From positions 1 to 64,000 of the forward strand of contig JACPAV010000033.1 in the NCBI GenBank assembly GCA_016180645.1: DNA of 64,000 bases, given 5' to 3'. Every line of letters starts with the position of its first letter. The first letter of the stretch is position 1. This DNA is from Nitrospirota bacterium. Its GTDB lineage: Bacteria; JACPQY01. Shown here piece after piece: positions 55,888 to 64,000 of the stretch. The notes under the pieces are model-generated. The model had not been told where the DNA came from, ran no database searches, and saw only the letters and a list, made by a program, of their open reading frames with translations. A program made the position numbers and the translations under genes.

Positions 55888-58161
55888 ATGCCCCCATTTC
55901 GTCGTCTAACTTTCATTGTTGCCATCCTCTTGGCGCTGCCGTTGGAGACGGCCTTCGCCCAGAAGGAGTTCATTTCCCGAACCTTCCGCAAGCGGGGCAA
56001 AGAGACGCCGCTCCTGGGGCCGACGCTCATCGGTCAAACGGGACTCTACGATGTTTATTCCGCCGACCGCTTTCCCAAAGGGGGCGTGGGGGTAAGCCTC
56101 TTCTCGACCTATTTCAAGCAGGACCAATTTCTATCTCCGACCATCAACCACGCCAAGCAGGATGCCTTTCTCTCCTTCACGGTAGCCCCGTTTGAGACAA
56201 CGGAGCAGCTCGGCATGGAATCCGGCTTCGAATTCTCCCTCATGGGGAAGGTCACCTCCGATCGCGTGAAGGACACGCAGGTCAACGAGAGCCGCCAGGT
56301 TCAGGCCGCGGGCGACGTCGCGGTGGGATTCAAGTACTCGCTCAACCCCTGGGGGCCGCTCTACACCGGTATCAACGCATTCGGGTTTTTTCTGACGGGA
56401 GAGGAATCCGGTTCCTACGATGGGTCTGCCACCGGCGGCGCGGGGAGGGCGCTCATCACGCTCGACTTTGCCGAGGGGAAATCCGAGGAATCGATCGGTT
56501 TCCGGGTGCACCTGAACGGGGGCTATGCAATGGATCGGAGCGAGAACCTGCTGGCGAAGCGCAAGTTTCCCGTTCCGATGTCCGAGCGTTTCGCCCTGGG
56601 CGTGAACGGGGAGGACCAGTATCTGGCCGGCGCGGGGTTCGAGGTCATCCGCACTCCTGTGGCGTTCGTGGCGGAGGGGTCGCTGTCGTACGACACGGAT
56701 TCCACGATCCTCGACGATGACGAACAGCCCTTCAAGATCCAATTCCGGAACAACCCGCTCTACTTGACCCCGGGACTGCGACTGCTGCCGTTCGAGAACC
56801 TTGTGATTGACCTGGCTGTGCGGCTCGGCCAGCTCACGGAGCCGATTGCCTTCACAGAGGAGCGATCGGAAAAACTGGTGCCCGACCTCACCTATGTTTT
56901 CGGCATGAGCTACACGGACCTACCGAAGCGGGCTCGCGTGAAACGTGTCGTCAAGAAACTCGCCCAAATCCGAGGGATCGTGACGGATGAGGCGACGCAG
57001 GCGCCCGTAGGAGGCGCCGTCATCAGCTTCGTGGATCCGCCGGACATACCGGCCGTGGCCAGCGATCCCGAGAAGGGGACGTACCTCGTGCAGAACCTCA
57101 AGCCGGGGGCCTACAGCATGAAGATCGAGCGGCCCGGGTACCACCCGCAGAACGCCGAGGCGGAGATCAAAGCCACTGAAACGGTTGAACTCAACATTCA
57201 GATCGCGAAGATTCCCGACATTGTCCTGGGTACGCTCGAAGGGCGCGTGGAAGATCCGAACGGGAATCCGCTCGTGGCGGTCATCACCGTGGATCGGGAC
57301 CGGGGGCGAACGGGGACGAGTCCGGCCACAGGCCAGTTCTCAATCGCGCTTGAGGAAGGCGATCACTCGGTCATGGCCGAGAGCCAGGGGTTCAAACCTT
57401 ACGTGAAAGACGTTGCGATTCAGACCGACAAGCCGACCCAGATCCTCATTGTCCTTGAGCCCAGGGAGAAAGTCCGCGTCACCCAGGACAAGATCGTCAT
57501 CTATGAAAAGGTTAATTTCCGCACCGGGGCGGCGGACATTCTGCCTGTGTCGTATTCCATCCTGGATGCCGTGGTGGACGTCATGAAGAAGTATCCGCAG
57601 TTCCGCGTGCGCGTGGAAGGGCACACGGACAACGTGGGCGGCCGGAAACGGAATATTGAGCTCTCGCAGGATCGAGCGGAGGCCGTGACGAAGTACTTGG
57701 AGTCCAAGGGTGTGGATGAATCGCGCTTGGAAGCAAAGGGGTATGCGGATACGGTTCCCCTCGCCGACAACGAATCGGCGGAAGGGCGGAGCAAGAATCG
57801 CCGAGTGGAGTTTACGATTCTCGCCGGTCAATCCGCCCCGCCCGATTCCCGGCCTGCCGCCCCGGCAGCGCCTCCAACGACGCCCGCGCCGGGCGCCCCT
57901 TCTCCCGCGCCCACGCCATCGGCAACTCCGGCGGGCCCGGCGGCTCCATCAGGTCCGCTTGTGGAAATCGTAGATAAGAAACCCGTGGAGGCATTCTCTG
58001 TTCCGGGCGGACCGCTCACCGGCGGAAGTGTCGTCGGAACGGTGAAGCCGAAATCGAAAGTGCCGCTACTCGATCAGAAAGGTGACTGGCTCAAGGTGCG
58101 ACTGCCCAACGGCCAGGAGGGCTGGATCAACAAGCGTTCGACGCGCCCGCTCGTCAGGTAG
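55888..58161 (+). CDS. Outer-membrane OmpA-family protein with beta-barrel, two CarboxypepD-like domains and SH3 domain
   Basis: 757 residues from ATG 55888. Signal peptide ~1-23 (ILLALPLETAFAQ). Residues ~30-335 are a barrel-like region (Tyr/Phe strands, GVNGEDQYLAGAGFEV). Two carboxypeptidase-regulatory-like beta-sandwiches follow (~355-435, RGIVTDEATQAPVGGAVI; ~440-520, GTLEGRVEDPNGNPLVAV). The OmpA domain (~535-645) has VEGHTDNVGG, NIELSQDRAEAV and SKNRRVEFTIL, for peptidoglycan binding. A Pro/Ala linker leads to a C-terminal SH3b domain (~700-755, GTVKPKSKVPLLDQKGDWLK). It ties the outer membrane to the wall. Confidence 0.85.
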   Translation: MPPFRRLTFIVAILLALPLETAFAQKEFISRTFRKRGKETPLLGPTLIGQTGLYDVYSADRFPKGGVGVSLFSTYFKQDQFLSPTINHAKQDAFLSFTVAPFETTEQLGMESGFEFSLMGKVTSDRVKDTQVNESRQVQAAGDVAVGFKYSLNPWGPLYTGINAFGFFLTGEESGSYDGSATGGAGRALITLDFAEGKSEESIGFRVHLNGGYAMDRSENLLAKRKFPVPMSERFALGVNGEDQYLAGAGFEVIRTPVAFVAEGSLSYDTDSTILDDDEQPFKIQFRNNPLYLTPGLRLLPFENLVIDLAVRLGQLTEPIAFTEERSEKLVPDLTYVFGMSYTDLPKRARVKRVVKKLAQIRGIVTDEATQAPVGGAVISFVDPPDIPAVASDPEKGTYLVQNLKPGAYSMKIERPGYHPQNAEAEIKATETVELNIQIAKIPDIVLGTLEGRVEDPNGNPLVAVITVDRDRGRTGTSPATGQFSIALEEGDHSVMAESQGFKPYVKDVAIQTDKPTQILIVLEPREKVRVTQDKIVIYEKVNFRTGAADILPVSYSILDAVVDVMKKYPQFRVRVEGHTDNVGGRKRNIELSQDRAEAVTKYLESKGVDESRLEAKGYADTVPLADNESAEGRSKNRRVEFTILAGQSAPPDSRPAAPAAPPTTPAPGAPSPAPTPSATPAGPAAPSGPLVEIVDKKPVEAFSVPGGPLTGGSVVGTVKPKSKVPLLDQKGDWLKVRLPNGQEGWINKRSTRPLVR

Positions 58162-58424
58162 AAGTATACTTCCTAGTCGTCAAGAACAAGTTACAAGTAG
58201 CTGTAATCAGACAAATATCAATTCGTGCCATAGTACATATTGGTAAGTGTATATACTTATAAGTATTTGTAGTTTATTGGAATATTAGCATTGCATTGTT
58301 GTGTATATTATATATACATCATGCGTGTTCGATCGGCCGAAAGATCAATATGCGCATGGTATATAATGTAATTATAGATAATTACAGGCTTGGCGCGTGT
58401 TGATGTGGCATCCGCATTGCATTT
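58162..58424. other. AT-rich intergenic island
   Basis: About 260 bases with far lower GC than everything around it, including TATATACTTATAAGTATTTG and GTATATTATATATACATCAT. It starts with a perfect 12-bp palindrome, GAAGTATACTTC (58163-58174). No reading frame or RNA gene was recognised. It may hold promoters of the lipase gene or be a protein-binding or horizontally acquired segment. Confidence 0.6.
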
Positions 58425-59396
58425 ATGTTCTTCATGAACATGAAGAGCTGGACGAAGGCAATCGGAATCGCGATGATGGCGGTGTCTCTCATGAACGCTT
58501 CGGAAGGCAGTTGCGGAGGCGGAACGACTCCGACCCCGACTCAGCCCAAGAATAAGTATCCGATCGTTTTCGTCCACGGCTTCGGCGGCTTCGATTTCCT
58601 CGCGGGTATTCCGTATTTCTACGGCGTCGAGAATCTTCTGAAGGCGCAGGGCTATCAGGTATTCATGACCGAAGAGAGTTCGTTCAACAGCGTTGAAGTT
58701 CGCGCGAAGCAGCTTTCCACGCAGGTCGAGAAGATCCTGGCGATCACGGGCGCCAAGAAAGTGCATCTGGTCGGACACAGCATGGGCGGGTTGGACATCC
58801 GGTACGCCGCCACGCTGCTTCTGGGGAAGGACAAAGTGGCGTCGGTGACGAGCATCGCAGCCCCCCACCACGGGACCAAGATCGCCGACCTCGCCTGGGA
58901 GGCCGTCCGATTTGGAAAATACACTCCGGTCCTCAACGCGTTCATCAGCAGCATCGGTGGAACAATCACGAACGGCCGGATCGATCTTCCGCAGGACGTG
59001 GTGACGGCGCTCTGGAACCTGACAAGCGACTTCACCGACGGCGGCGGCACCAACACCGGCGCCGCATTCAACGAGATTGTGAAAGACCTGCCCGGCGTGC
59101 CGTACTTTTCCTACGCGGGCGTGACGACGTTTCATTTGACCCTCGACCCCGCCGATATTCTCCTGGCAGGTACGTCAGTGATTTTCCTGCCGGAAAAGAG
59201 CGACGGGATGGTGGAGCAATCTTCGACCCACTGGGGCACGGTGGTGAGCGACAAGTTGCCGGCGAATCACTTGGACGAGACCAACCACCTGCTCGGCGAC
59301 TCCGGCGAGTTCGATGCGGCGGGCTTCTACACGTCCCTCGCAAGCAAGCTGGCCACGACCGAAGCGTCCTTCTCCACGCTCATCGCTTCGAAGTAG
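58425..59396 (+). CDS. Secreted triacylglycerol lipase-like alpha/beta hydrolase
   Basis: 323 residues from ATG 58425 (Met4 or Met6 also possible). Hydrophobic N-terminus ~8-27. Oxyanion-hole sequence VFVHGFGG (~48-55), nucleophile elbow GHSMGG (Ser119), acid likely Asp in PEKSDGMV and His in LDETNHLLG. This is the lipase family I pattern. GSC at ~28-30 lacks a good lipobox, so a free or signal-anchored form is likely. Directly upstream is the AT-rich island; downstream is a palindromic element. Confidence 0.85.
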   Translation: MFFMNMKSWTKAIGIAMMAVSLMNASEGSCGGGTTPTPTQPKNKYPIVFVHGFGGFDFLAGIPYFYGVENLLKAQGYQVFMTEESSFNSVEVRAKQLSTQVEKILAITGAKKVHLVGHSMGGLDIRYAATLLLGKDKVASVTSIAAPHHGTKIADLAWEAVRFGKYTPVLNAFISSIGGTITNGRIDLPQDVVTALWNLTSDFTDGGGTNTGAAFNEIVKDLPGVPYFSYAGVTTFHLTLDPADILLAGTSVIFLPEKSDGMVEQSSTHWGTVVSDKLPANHLDETNHLLGDSGEFDAAGFYTSLASKLATTEASFSTLIASK

Positions 59397-59450
59397 GTTT
59401 CGAGGTCGAAACCGAGAGCAGCTATCGAGGCTTGGCCTCTATGGGAACTT

Positions 59451-59573
59451 AGAGCCTCTAGCAGAATGCGTAGGGGAGGGTCTTCAGACCCTCCCGACAA
59501 GAGGGAGCAACCAAGAGGGAGCACCTGAAGGTGCTCCCCTACGAGGAGGCAAGGACAAGAGTAGAGGCTCTTA
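59451..59573. repeat. Palindromic element with an added hairpin, overlapping the desaturase stop
   Basis: GAGCCTCTAGCAGAATGC, GGGAGGGTCTTCAGACCCTC, then a partial hairpin GGGAGCAACCAAGAGGGAGC and GGGAGCACCTGAAGGTGCTC, ending GTAGAGGCTCTTA. The last TTA is the complement of the TAA stop codon of the desaturase gene. Confidence 0.88.
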
Positions 59574-60602
59574 CGCCGGGACGGGAACGGGGAGTACGGC
59601 GACCCATTGATCGTAGGCCCGCTGCATCCGGTCCATGAACTCCGAAACGACCTTCTCGCAATGGGGCTGCATTTCGGATTGGAGCTTGAAATAGCCTCGC
59701 TCGAGATTGCGCATGCCTTCGGCGAGGTGTCCGGCGAGTCGAATCCGTTTTTCGGGAAGGCTGAGCTTGGAATCCCCGGCGAGATGATGAAGCGTTTCAG
59801 TCCATAGCTGAAGCGTACTCTCCATCCGGCCGATCCATCGGACGGACTTGATTTCCGCGTAGCTTCGATCCCGGACGTAGATGGCGCCCGCCAGCCCCGC
59901 TTTGCGGAGAGCGTGGACGGCCGTCCAACCGAGATCGAATTCCCACCAGTGTTCCGAGAATCGGGCCGACCGGGGGTAGCGGTGATGATTGTTGTGCAGC
60001 TCCTCACCCCCGGCCACGATTGCCCAAGGCCAGAGGTTGCGGCTGGCGTCGTCCGTGGGGTGATTGCGATAGCCGAAGTAATGCCCCACGCCGTTGATCA
60101 GGCTGTTGCCGAGGAAGGGATGCCAGAGAATTTGGATCAGCCACGCGATGAGACCGGGGAGCCACCCGAAAACCGCGCAGCAGATCGCGAGGAGAAGCAG
60201 GACGCCAACGATATTAAGAGGGGTGTAGATTCTTTTTTCGATCCAATCTTCCGGTGTTCCGCGGCCATATTTCTCGAGGACCTCCGGATCGCGGCTGGCG
60301 CGGCGGTAGTAGACCACGCCTCTCAAGAAAATGTTCCAGAACCCTTCCACCTTGGGGGAATGAGGATCGCCCTCGCGATCGACAAACGCGTGGTGCTTGC
60401 GGTGAACGGCGACCCACTCCTTCGTCACCATTCCCGTCGTGAGCCAGATCCAGAAGCGCATGAAATGAGCGGCGGCCGGATGGAGGTCCAAGGACCGGTG
60501 CGCCATGCACCGATGAAGAAAAACCGTTGCCGAAATGTTATTGAGCTGAGCGGAAATCAGCGCAGAAACGATCGCGGCCGTCCAATGGTCGCCGTTGAAC
60601 AT
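59571..60602 (-). CDS. Membrane fatty-acid (acyl-CoA/acyl-lipid) desaturase
   Basis: 343 residues. Three His boxes in the usual order: HRCMAH (30-35), HRKHH (67-71) and HNNHH (203-207), which bind the di-iron centre. Hydrophobic segments at ~8-28, ~45-62, ~128-160. The C-terminal ~130 residues are a long helical extension (LQLWTETLHHLAGDSKLSLP ... ERGYFKLQSEM). It is of the stearoyl-CoA Delta9 desaturase type. It introduces a cis double bond, probably for membrane fluidity. Its stop codon is supplied by the adjacent palindromic element. Confidence 0.9.
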   Translation of the reverse strand: MFNGDHWTAAIVSALISAQLNNISATVFLHRCMAHRSLDLHPAAAHFMRFWIWLTTGMVTKEWVAVHRKHHAFVDREGDPHSPKVEGFWNIFLRGVVYYRRASRDPEVLEKYGRGTPEDWIEKRIYTPLNIVGVLLLLAICCAVFGWLPGLIAWLIQILWHPFLGNSLINGVGHYFGYRNHPTDDASRNLWPWAIVAGGEELHNNHHRYPRSARFSEHWWEFDLGWTAVHALRKAGLAGAIYVRDRSYAEIKSVRWIGRMESTLQLWTETLHHLAGDSKLSLPEKRIRLAGHLAEGMRNLERGYFKLQSEMQPHCEKVVSEFMDRMQRAYDQWVAVLPVPVPA

Positions 60603-60630
60603 CTAGGAGTCATCCTACCCCATTCAGCCA

Positions 60631-61336
60631 ATGTGGACAAGGGCAGTCCACTTGCGCCGATCCGAGGATAGGGATGCTTCGTTGATTGTCGCCGGGACGG
60701 CTTGGGGCTTTTGGCAGGGCATCGGTTCGAGCGTGGCGGCCGACGCGAAGAATCGTCAGATTGCCGGGGCGAGCTTCGTGGGTACATCGACCGCCGGTTT
60801 GATTTCGATGGGCGCGGCCCTCAGGCTGGATGTACCGCCGATGAAAACGGCGCTTGCCGTGAGCGGTGGATTTTGGGGGGGCGTGGATTCCGTTTTGGGG
60901 CGGAATCGCGGGGGAACTGTCTTCGCGTCGAATTACGACGCTATGCCTCGCGGGAAGTGACATCGGCTTAGTGGGTGCTTCGTTGGCGATGGCCGGCAGC
61001 GAAAGATCGGTGCGGGGGCTTCAAATCATGAATGTTGGGGGCTTGTCGGGCGCTGCGTTGGGAAGCGTAGTTGCGGGAATCGCCACTGTCCGGGCGAAGC
61101 CGGTGGCGGCCGCGACATCCATTGGAAGCGGAGCGGGATTGTTCATCGGCGCGATTGTGGCCGGCGCCACCGAGGGGCAAGGTAGGGATTCTGACGACGG
61201 GAGAATCGAGTTTTGGCGACGGAGGGGCCATTCGCTCTGGAACCACGTGGGCTATTTCCCGGTCTATGAGCCGGATTGGAATGGATCCGGCCGGCCGATG
61301 CTTGGCTTCAGCGCGTTCGCCAGTATGGGGAAGTAG
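60631..61336 (+). pseudogene. Frame-broken glycine-rich membrane protein gene
   Basis: From ATG 60631 the frame gives TAWGFWQGIGSSVAADAKNR and repeats of small residues up to a stop at 60960. Another frame continues the same kind of sequence (SDIGLVGASLAMAGSERSVR ...) to 61336. The switch lies at about 60920-60945, where the second frame picks up at LAGSDIGLVG. Together they would make ~230 residues of Gly/Ala/Val-rich helical hairpins, resembling C-terminal membrane-like modules of myxobacterial proteins. Either a real frameshift (dead gene) or a sequencing error. Confidence 0.55.
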
Positions 61337-61405
61337 CCGTTTGCCATCGGTTCCGCGCCACCTGCCGCCTGGCGAAGCACCCAGTCGGATTCCGCTGATT
61401 TAGGT

Positions 61406-61575
61406 ATTGAGAGCGTCTAACAGAATGCGAAGGGGAGGGTCTTCAGACCCTCCCGACAGGAGGGAGCAACCAAGAGGGAGCACCTGAAGGTGCTCCCCTA
61501 CGAGGAGGCAAGGACAGGAGGGAGCATCTGAAGATGCTCCCCTACGAATCGGCATTCCGTTAGACGCTCTCAATG
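61406..61575. repeat. Longest palindromic element, ~22-bp terminal inverted repeats and nested copies
   Basis: The ends pair as ATTGAGAGCGTCTAACAGAA and its complement TTCCGTTAGACGCTCTCAAT with one mismatch. Inside are GGGAGGGTCTTCAGACCCTC, GGGAGCACCTGAAGGTGCTC and GGGAGCATCTGAAGATGCTC hairpins with the CCAAGAGGGAGC and GAGGAGGCAAGGACA linkers also seen at 59451. It looks like one element inserted into another. Confidence 0.9.
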
Positions 61576-61606
61576 CCACGCCTGACCTTCGGCCTACTCG
61601 TACGAC

Positions 61607-62938
61607 CTATCTGTGGCGGCGGCGCGCGCGGAACCTGGACCGCCCGAAACGGCCATGGAACCCGCCGCCGGGGCTTTTCCCCGGCTCAGGCTGTCGCGGG
61701 TGGCTTGGCGCGTGGGACGGCTGCGCCGCGTGGAGGGGCTTCCCGCCGGGGTGACCGGGGGCGCGCCTAGGTGGGTGCGTTGGATGGGCCGCGCGCGCGG
61801 GGGCGGCGGACTGCTTGGCGGAATAATCGAACCCCTCGATCTTTCGGCGCTCGAGGCGTGCGCCCAGCGCTCGCTCGATGTCGCGCACCATGGACTCGTC
61901 CTGATGGGTCACCAGCGTGAAGGCATCGCCGGTCTTTGCGGCGCGGCCCGTGCGACCGATGCGGTGGGTGTAGGCATCGGTCGTGTCGGGAACGTCGAAA
62001 TTGATCACGTGCGTAATCTGGGAGATGTCGATGCCGCGCGAGGCGATGTCGGTGGCGACGAGGATATTGTAGCGACCCTCCCGGAAGCCATCGAGCGCGG
62101 CCTTTCGCCGGTTCTGCGAGAGATTACCCTGCAAGCAGGCAACCTCCCGGCCCTTGTCCTGAAGATTCCTTGCCAGACGCTTGGCGCGGTGCTTGGTGCG
62201 AGTGAAAACCAGCACGGACGACCCGGCGGTCTGCTCCAGCAGCCTCGCCAGCAGCGCGGGCTTCAGGTGCTCGACCACCGGGTAAAGGGCGTGGGAAACC
62301 GTCGCCAGTGGCACGGTATGGTCGACTTGGACGGTGACCGGTTGGCGGAGGATCTCGTGCGCGAGCCGGCGGATGTCGTCCGGCATCGTGGCCGAGAAGA
62401 GCAACGTCTGCCGATTGGCCGGGAGTTGCTTGAGGATTCGGCGGATGTCGGGCAGGAAGCCCATGTCAAACATGCGGTCGGCTTCATCGATCACGAGGAC
62501 ATCCAGGTGCGATGGCTTGAAGGCACCGTGCTGCATATGGTCGAGCAGGCGCCCCGGGCAGGCCACGACGATTTCGACGCCGTTCCCGAGGCCGGTGACC
62601 TGGGGGCCGGCGCCGACCCCGCCGTACACCGTCAGGCTGCGCAGTCCCGTCTGCCGGCCGAGCTCGCGAAAAACATCCGCGATCTGGTCGGCCAGCTCGC
62701 GCGTTGGCGCGAGGATCAGCGCCCGGGTGACGCCGCGCGGGCCCGTAAGCAGGTGCTGAAGTATGGGGAGGGCGAAGGCCGCGGTCTTTCCGGTCCCCGT
62801 CTGCGCCAGGCCCATGACGTCGCGGCCCTGGAGGATGGGTGCGATGGATTGCAGCTGGATGGGCGTCGGTTTGGAATAGCCCAGCGCGCGGATGCCCGCA
62901 ACGATCCTGGGATCGAAGTCAAAAGAAGAGAAGCTCAT
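61607..62938 (-). CDS. rhlE: DEAD-box ATP-dependent RNA helicase, RhlE type
   Basis: 443 residues. Q motif (FSSFDFDPRIVAGIRALGYSKPTPIQ), motif I AQTGTGKT, Ia PTRELADQ, II DEAD, III SAT, V RGIDI and VI HRIGRTGR. The C-terminal ~75 residues are rich in His, Pro, Gly and Arg (APGHPGGKPLHAAQPSH; GRFGRSRFRARRRHR), an RNA-binding tail typical of RhlE. It remodels RNA in ribosome biogenesis and decay, often important in the cold. The ATG at 62938 has no unusual signal. Confidence 0.95.
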   Translation of the reverse strand: MSFSSFDFDPRIVAGIRALGYSKPTPIQLQSIAPILQGRDVMGLAQTGTGKTAAFALPILQHLLTGPRGVTRALILAPTRELADQIADVFRELGRQTGLRSLTVYGGVGAGPQVTGLGNGVEIVVACPGRLLDHMQHGAFKPSHLDVLVIDEADRMFDMGFLPDIRRILKQLPANRQTLLFSATMPDDIRRLAHEILRQPVTVQVDHTVPLATVSHALYPVVEHLKPALLARLLEQTAGSSVLVFTRTKHRAKRLARNLQDKGREVACLQGNLSQNRRKAALDGFREGRYNILVATDIASRGIDISQITHVINFDVPDTTDAYTHRIGRTGRAAKTGDAFTLVTHQDESMVRDIERALGARLERRKIEGFDYSAKQSAAPARAAHPTHPPRRAPGHPGGKPLHAAQPSHAPSHPRQPEPGKSPGGGFHGRFGRSRFRARRRHR

Positions 62939-63241
62939 GGTGTCACCCTTTCTATCTGTACGCGACCGGGAATTCCCGCATCAGCGAGCAAACGGCTTGT
63001 CCACGATGGGACTTGTCGGCGGCCTTGCAGAGGTGGGAGCGCCCTCGGCCGCTGTCTATTGTCTAACACATTCGGAGGCGGCCAACCCAACGTCGGCATG
63101 GCCATCCGCTAACCGTCATAGTATTATTTTGGAAACTTCTCAAACGAAGCGCTGATGGAGTACACTGTCCGGGCTCATGATTCACTGCGGCCCAGATCCT
63201 GACGATGTCATGATTGATGGCAGATATACATCTTTGACCTT
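62939..63241. other. Divergent intergenic region, rhlE / GT4 gene
   Basis: About 300 bases. The first 50 are the leader of rhlE; the middle contains short open frames that I do not support. I see no clear promoter or hairpin. Confidence 0.4.
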
Positions 63242-64000
63242 ATGAAGCCCCGTTCCGAAATCCGCACGATCGCCTTTGTAGGGAACTACCTGCCCCGGCT
63301 CTGCGGTATCGCCACCTTCACAACGGATTTGTGCACGTCCGTGACGGCCCAGTTCCCGAAGGTACAGTGCTTCGCCGTGCCCGTGAACGACATCGAGGGG
63401 GGCTACGACTACCCCCACGATGTCCGTTTTGAAATTGAGGAGCAGAACTTGGCCTCGTATCGGCGGGCGGCGGATTTTTTGGGTATCAGCGACGTGGATG
63501 TGCTTTGTGTCCAACATGAGTACGGTATTTACGGAGGACCGGCGGGCGGGTACCTTCTAGCGCTCCTGCGCGAAGTGGATCTGCCTATCGTCACCACGCT
63601 CCACACCGTGCTCAAAGGACCCAACGCCGATCAAAAACGGGTGATGCAGGAACTGATCCAGCTCTCCACCCGCGTGGTGGTGATGTCCCATAAGGCGGAG
63701 GAATTCCTGAAGGGAGTTTACCATGCCCCCGCCGCCAAAATAGACATGATTCCCCACGGCATTCCCGAGACCTCTTTTGTGGATTCCGCTTTCTACAAGG
63801 ATCTCTTCGGCGTGGAAGGCAAGCAGGTTCTCTTGACGTTCGGTCTGCTTTCTCCCAACAAGGGAATTGAGAACATGCTTAACGCCCTTCCCAAGATCGT
63901 GGCGGAACGCCCCGACGTGGTTTACATCATCTTGGGAGCCACCCATCCGCACCTTTTGCGGGAGACGGGCGAGTCCTACCGCCTGGGCCTGGAATTGCTG
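63242..64000 (+). CDS. GT4-family glycosyltransferase (N-terminal part; continues beyond window)
   Basis: From ATG 63242 the frame is open to the last base (253 codons). Rossmann-like N-terminus IRTIAFVGNYLPRLCGIATF, the conserved VQHEYGIYGGPAGGYLLALL, LHTVLKGPNADQ, a helix-and-turn MSHKAEEFL, IPHGIPE and, at the start of the C-terminal half, LTFGLLSPNKGIENML. This is the GT-B/GT4 layout, with IPHGI near the donor-binding half. Such proteins in this subgroup are often found with mannoside phosphorylases, which cannot be tested here. No Shine-Dalgarno was found. Confidence 0.88.
   Translation, partial: MKPRSEIRTIAFVGNYLPRLCGIATFTTDLCTSVTAQFPKVQCFAVPVNDIEGGYDYPHDVRFEIEEQNLASYRRAADFLGISDVDVLCVQHEYGIYGGPAGGYLLALLREVDLPIVTTLHTVLKGPNADQKRVMQELIQLSTRVVVMSHKAEEFLKGVYHAPAAKIDMIPHGIPETSFVDSAFYKDLFGVEGKQVLLTFGLLSPNKGIENMLNALPKIVAERPDVVYIILGATHPHLLRETGESYRLGLELL

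Noticed and set aside
61613-63112. 499-codon plus-strand frame opposite rhlE
   Set aside because: Shadow of the helicase gene, whose DEAD and HRIGRTGR motifs are unmistakable.
1-64000. tRNA and rRNA genes
   Set aside because: I looked for cloverleaf-like and rRNA-conserved sequences by eye and recognised none; a covariance-model search would be needed to exclude tRNAs.

Overview
The window is about 64 kb of GC-rich bacterial chromosome (roughly 60% GC by eye), densely packed with genes on both strands. The organism is a diderm (Gram-negative) bacterium: there are outer-membrane beta-barrels, an OmpA-domain protein, lipoprotein-type signals and a Wzc-like polysaccharide co-polymerase. A C25 protease ending in a GCGC / membrane helix / poly-Arg tail (MYXO-CTERM-like), an HD-GYP protein, a flagellin-protease and several acyl-CoA / DUF35 clusters suggest an uncultured lineage of the delta-proteobacteria / Myxococcota sort, but I cannot assign a phylum from sequence alone. 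I saw no rRNA, tRNA, CRISPR array or intact transposase.

Layout. 1-8.5 kb: tail of an unknown gene, a secreted or lipid-anchored protein and a 2,316-residue C25 (gingipain-type) surface protease whose reading frame is riddled with palindromic and heptanucleotide repeats. 8.5-17 kb: a TMTC-like membrane/TPR protein, a secreted beta-helix/Asp-box protein with poly-G tracts that break its frame, a BY-kinase exopolysaccharide co-polymerase and an HD-GYP protein. 17-21.3 kb: a minus-strand acyl-CoA operon (thiolase-like protein without its cysteine, DUF35-SCP2 fusion, enoyl-CoA hydratase, HMG-CoA lyase; the last two fit leucine degradation). 21.4-27 kb: a porin-like protein, a rhodanese-E1 fusion, an ECF sigma / anti-sigma pair, an RF-like ribosome-rescue protein and a CgeB-like glycosyltransferase. 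27-31 kb: a Cys-rich MerR regulator, a sirohaem nitrite/sulfite reductase and an SLC13-type anion transporter, probably one assimilation unit. 31-36 kb: a flagellinolysin (flagellin with a zinc protease inside) convergent with a second acyl-CoA operon (SDR, HMG-CoA-synthase-like-DUF35, thiolase). 36.6-46.9 kb: a pseudo-receiver/SH3 membrane protein, family B DNA polymerase, TldD, a membrane pyrophosphatase and a HAD hydrolase. 46.9-53.9 kb: dihaem cytochrome c, AraC-type regulator, TrmL, a NuoB-NuoD fusion, Nfu, glycerophosphodiesterase, MetF and an SRPBCC protein. 54-64 kb: lytic transglycosylase, TolB-like propeller protein, OmpA-family porin, lipase, desaturase, a frame-broken membrane gene, RhlE helicase and the start of a GT4 glycosyltransferase.

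The most unusual property is repetitive DNA. A family of about 100-bp elements made of two or more GC-rich hairpins, in full copies bounded by inverted ends (GTCTAACAGAATGC ... GCATTCTGTTAGA), occurs at gene boundaries throughout and, as shorter hairpin modules, in frame inside the C25 protease gene. The same gene holds about eleven arrays of 7-bp tandem repeats, related arrays occur in two other genes, and an 8-bp array fills one intergenic space. Separate poly-G/poly-C tracts (G13, G10, G9, C10) suggest slippage-based variation of surface proteins. Pathway assignments are inferences from recognisable motifs; no database search was possible.
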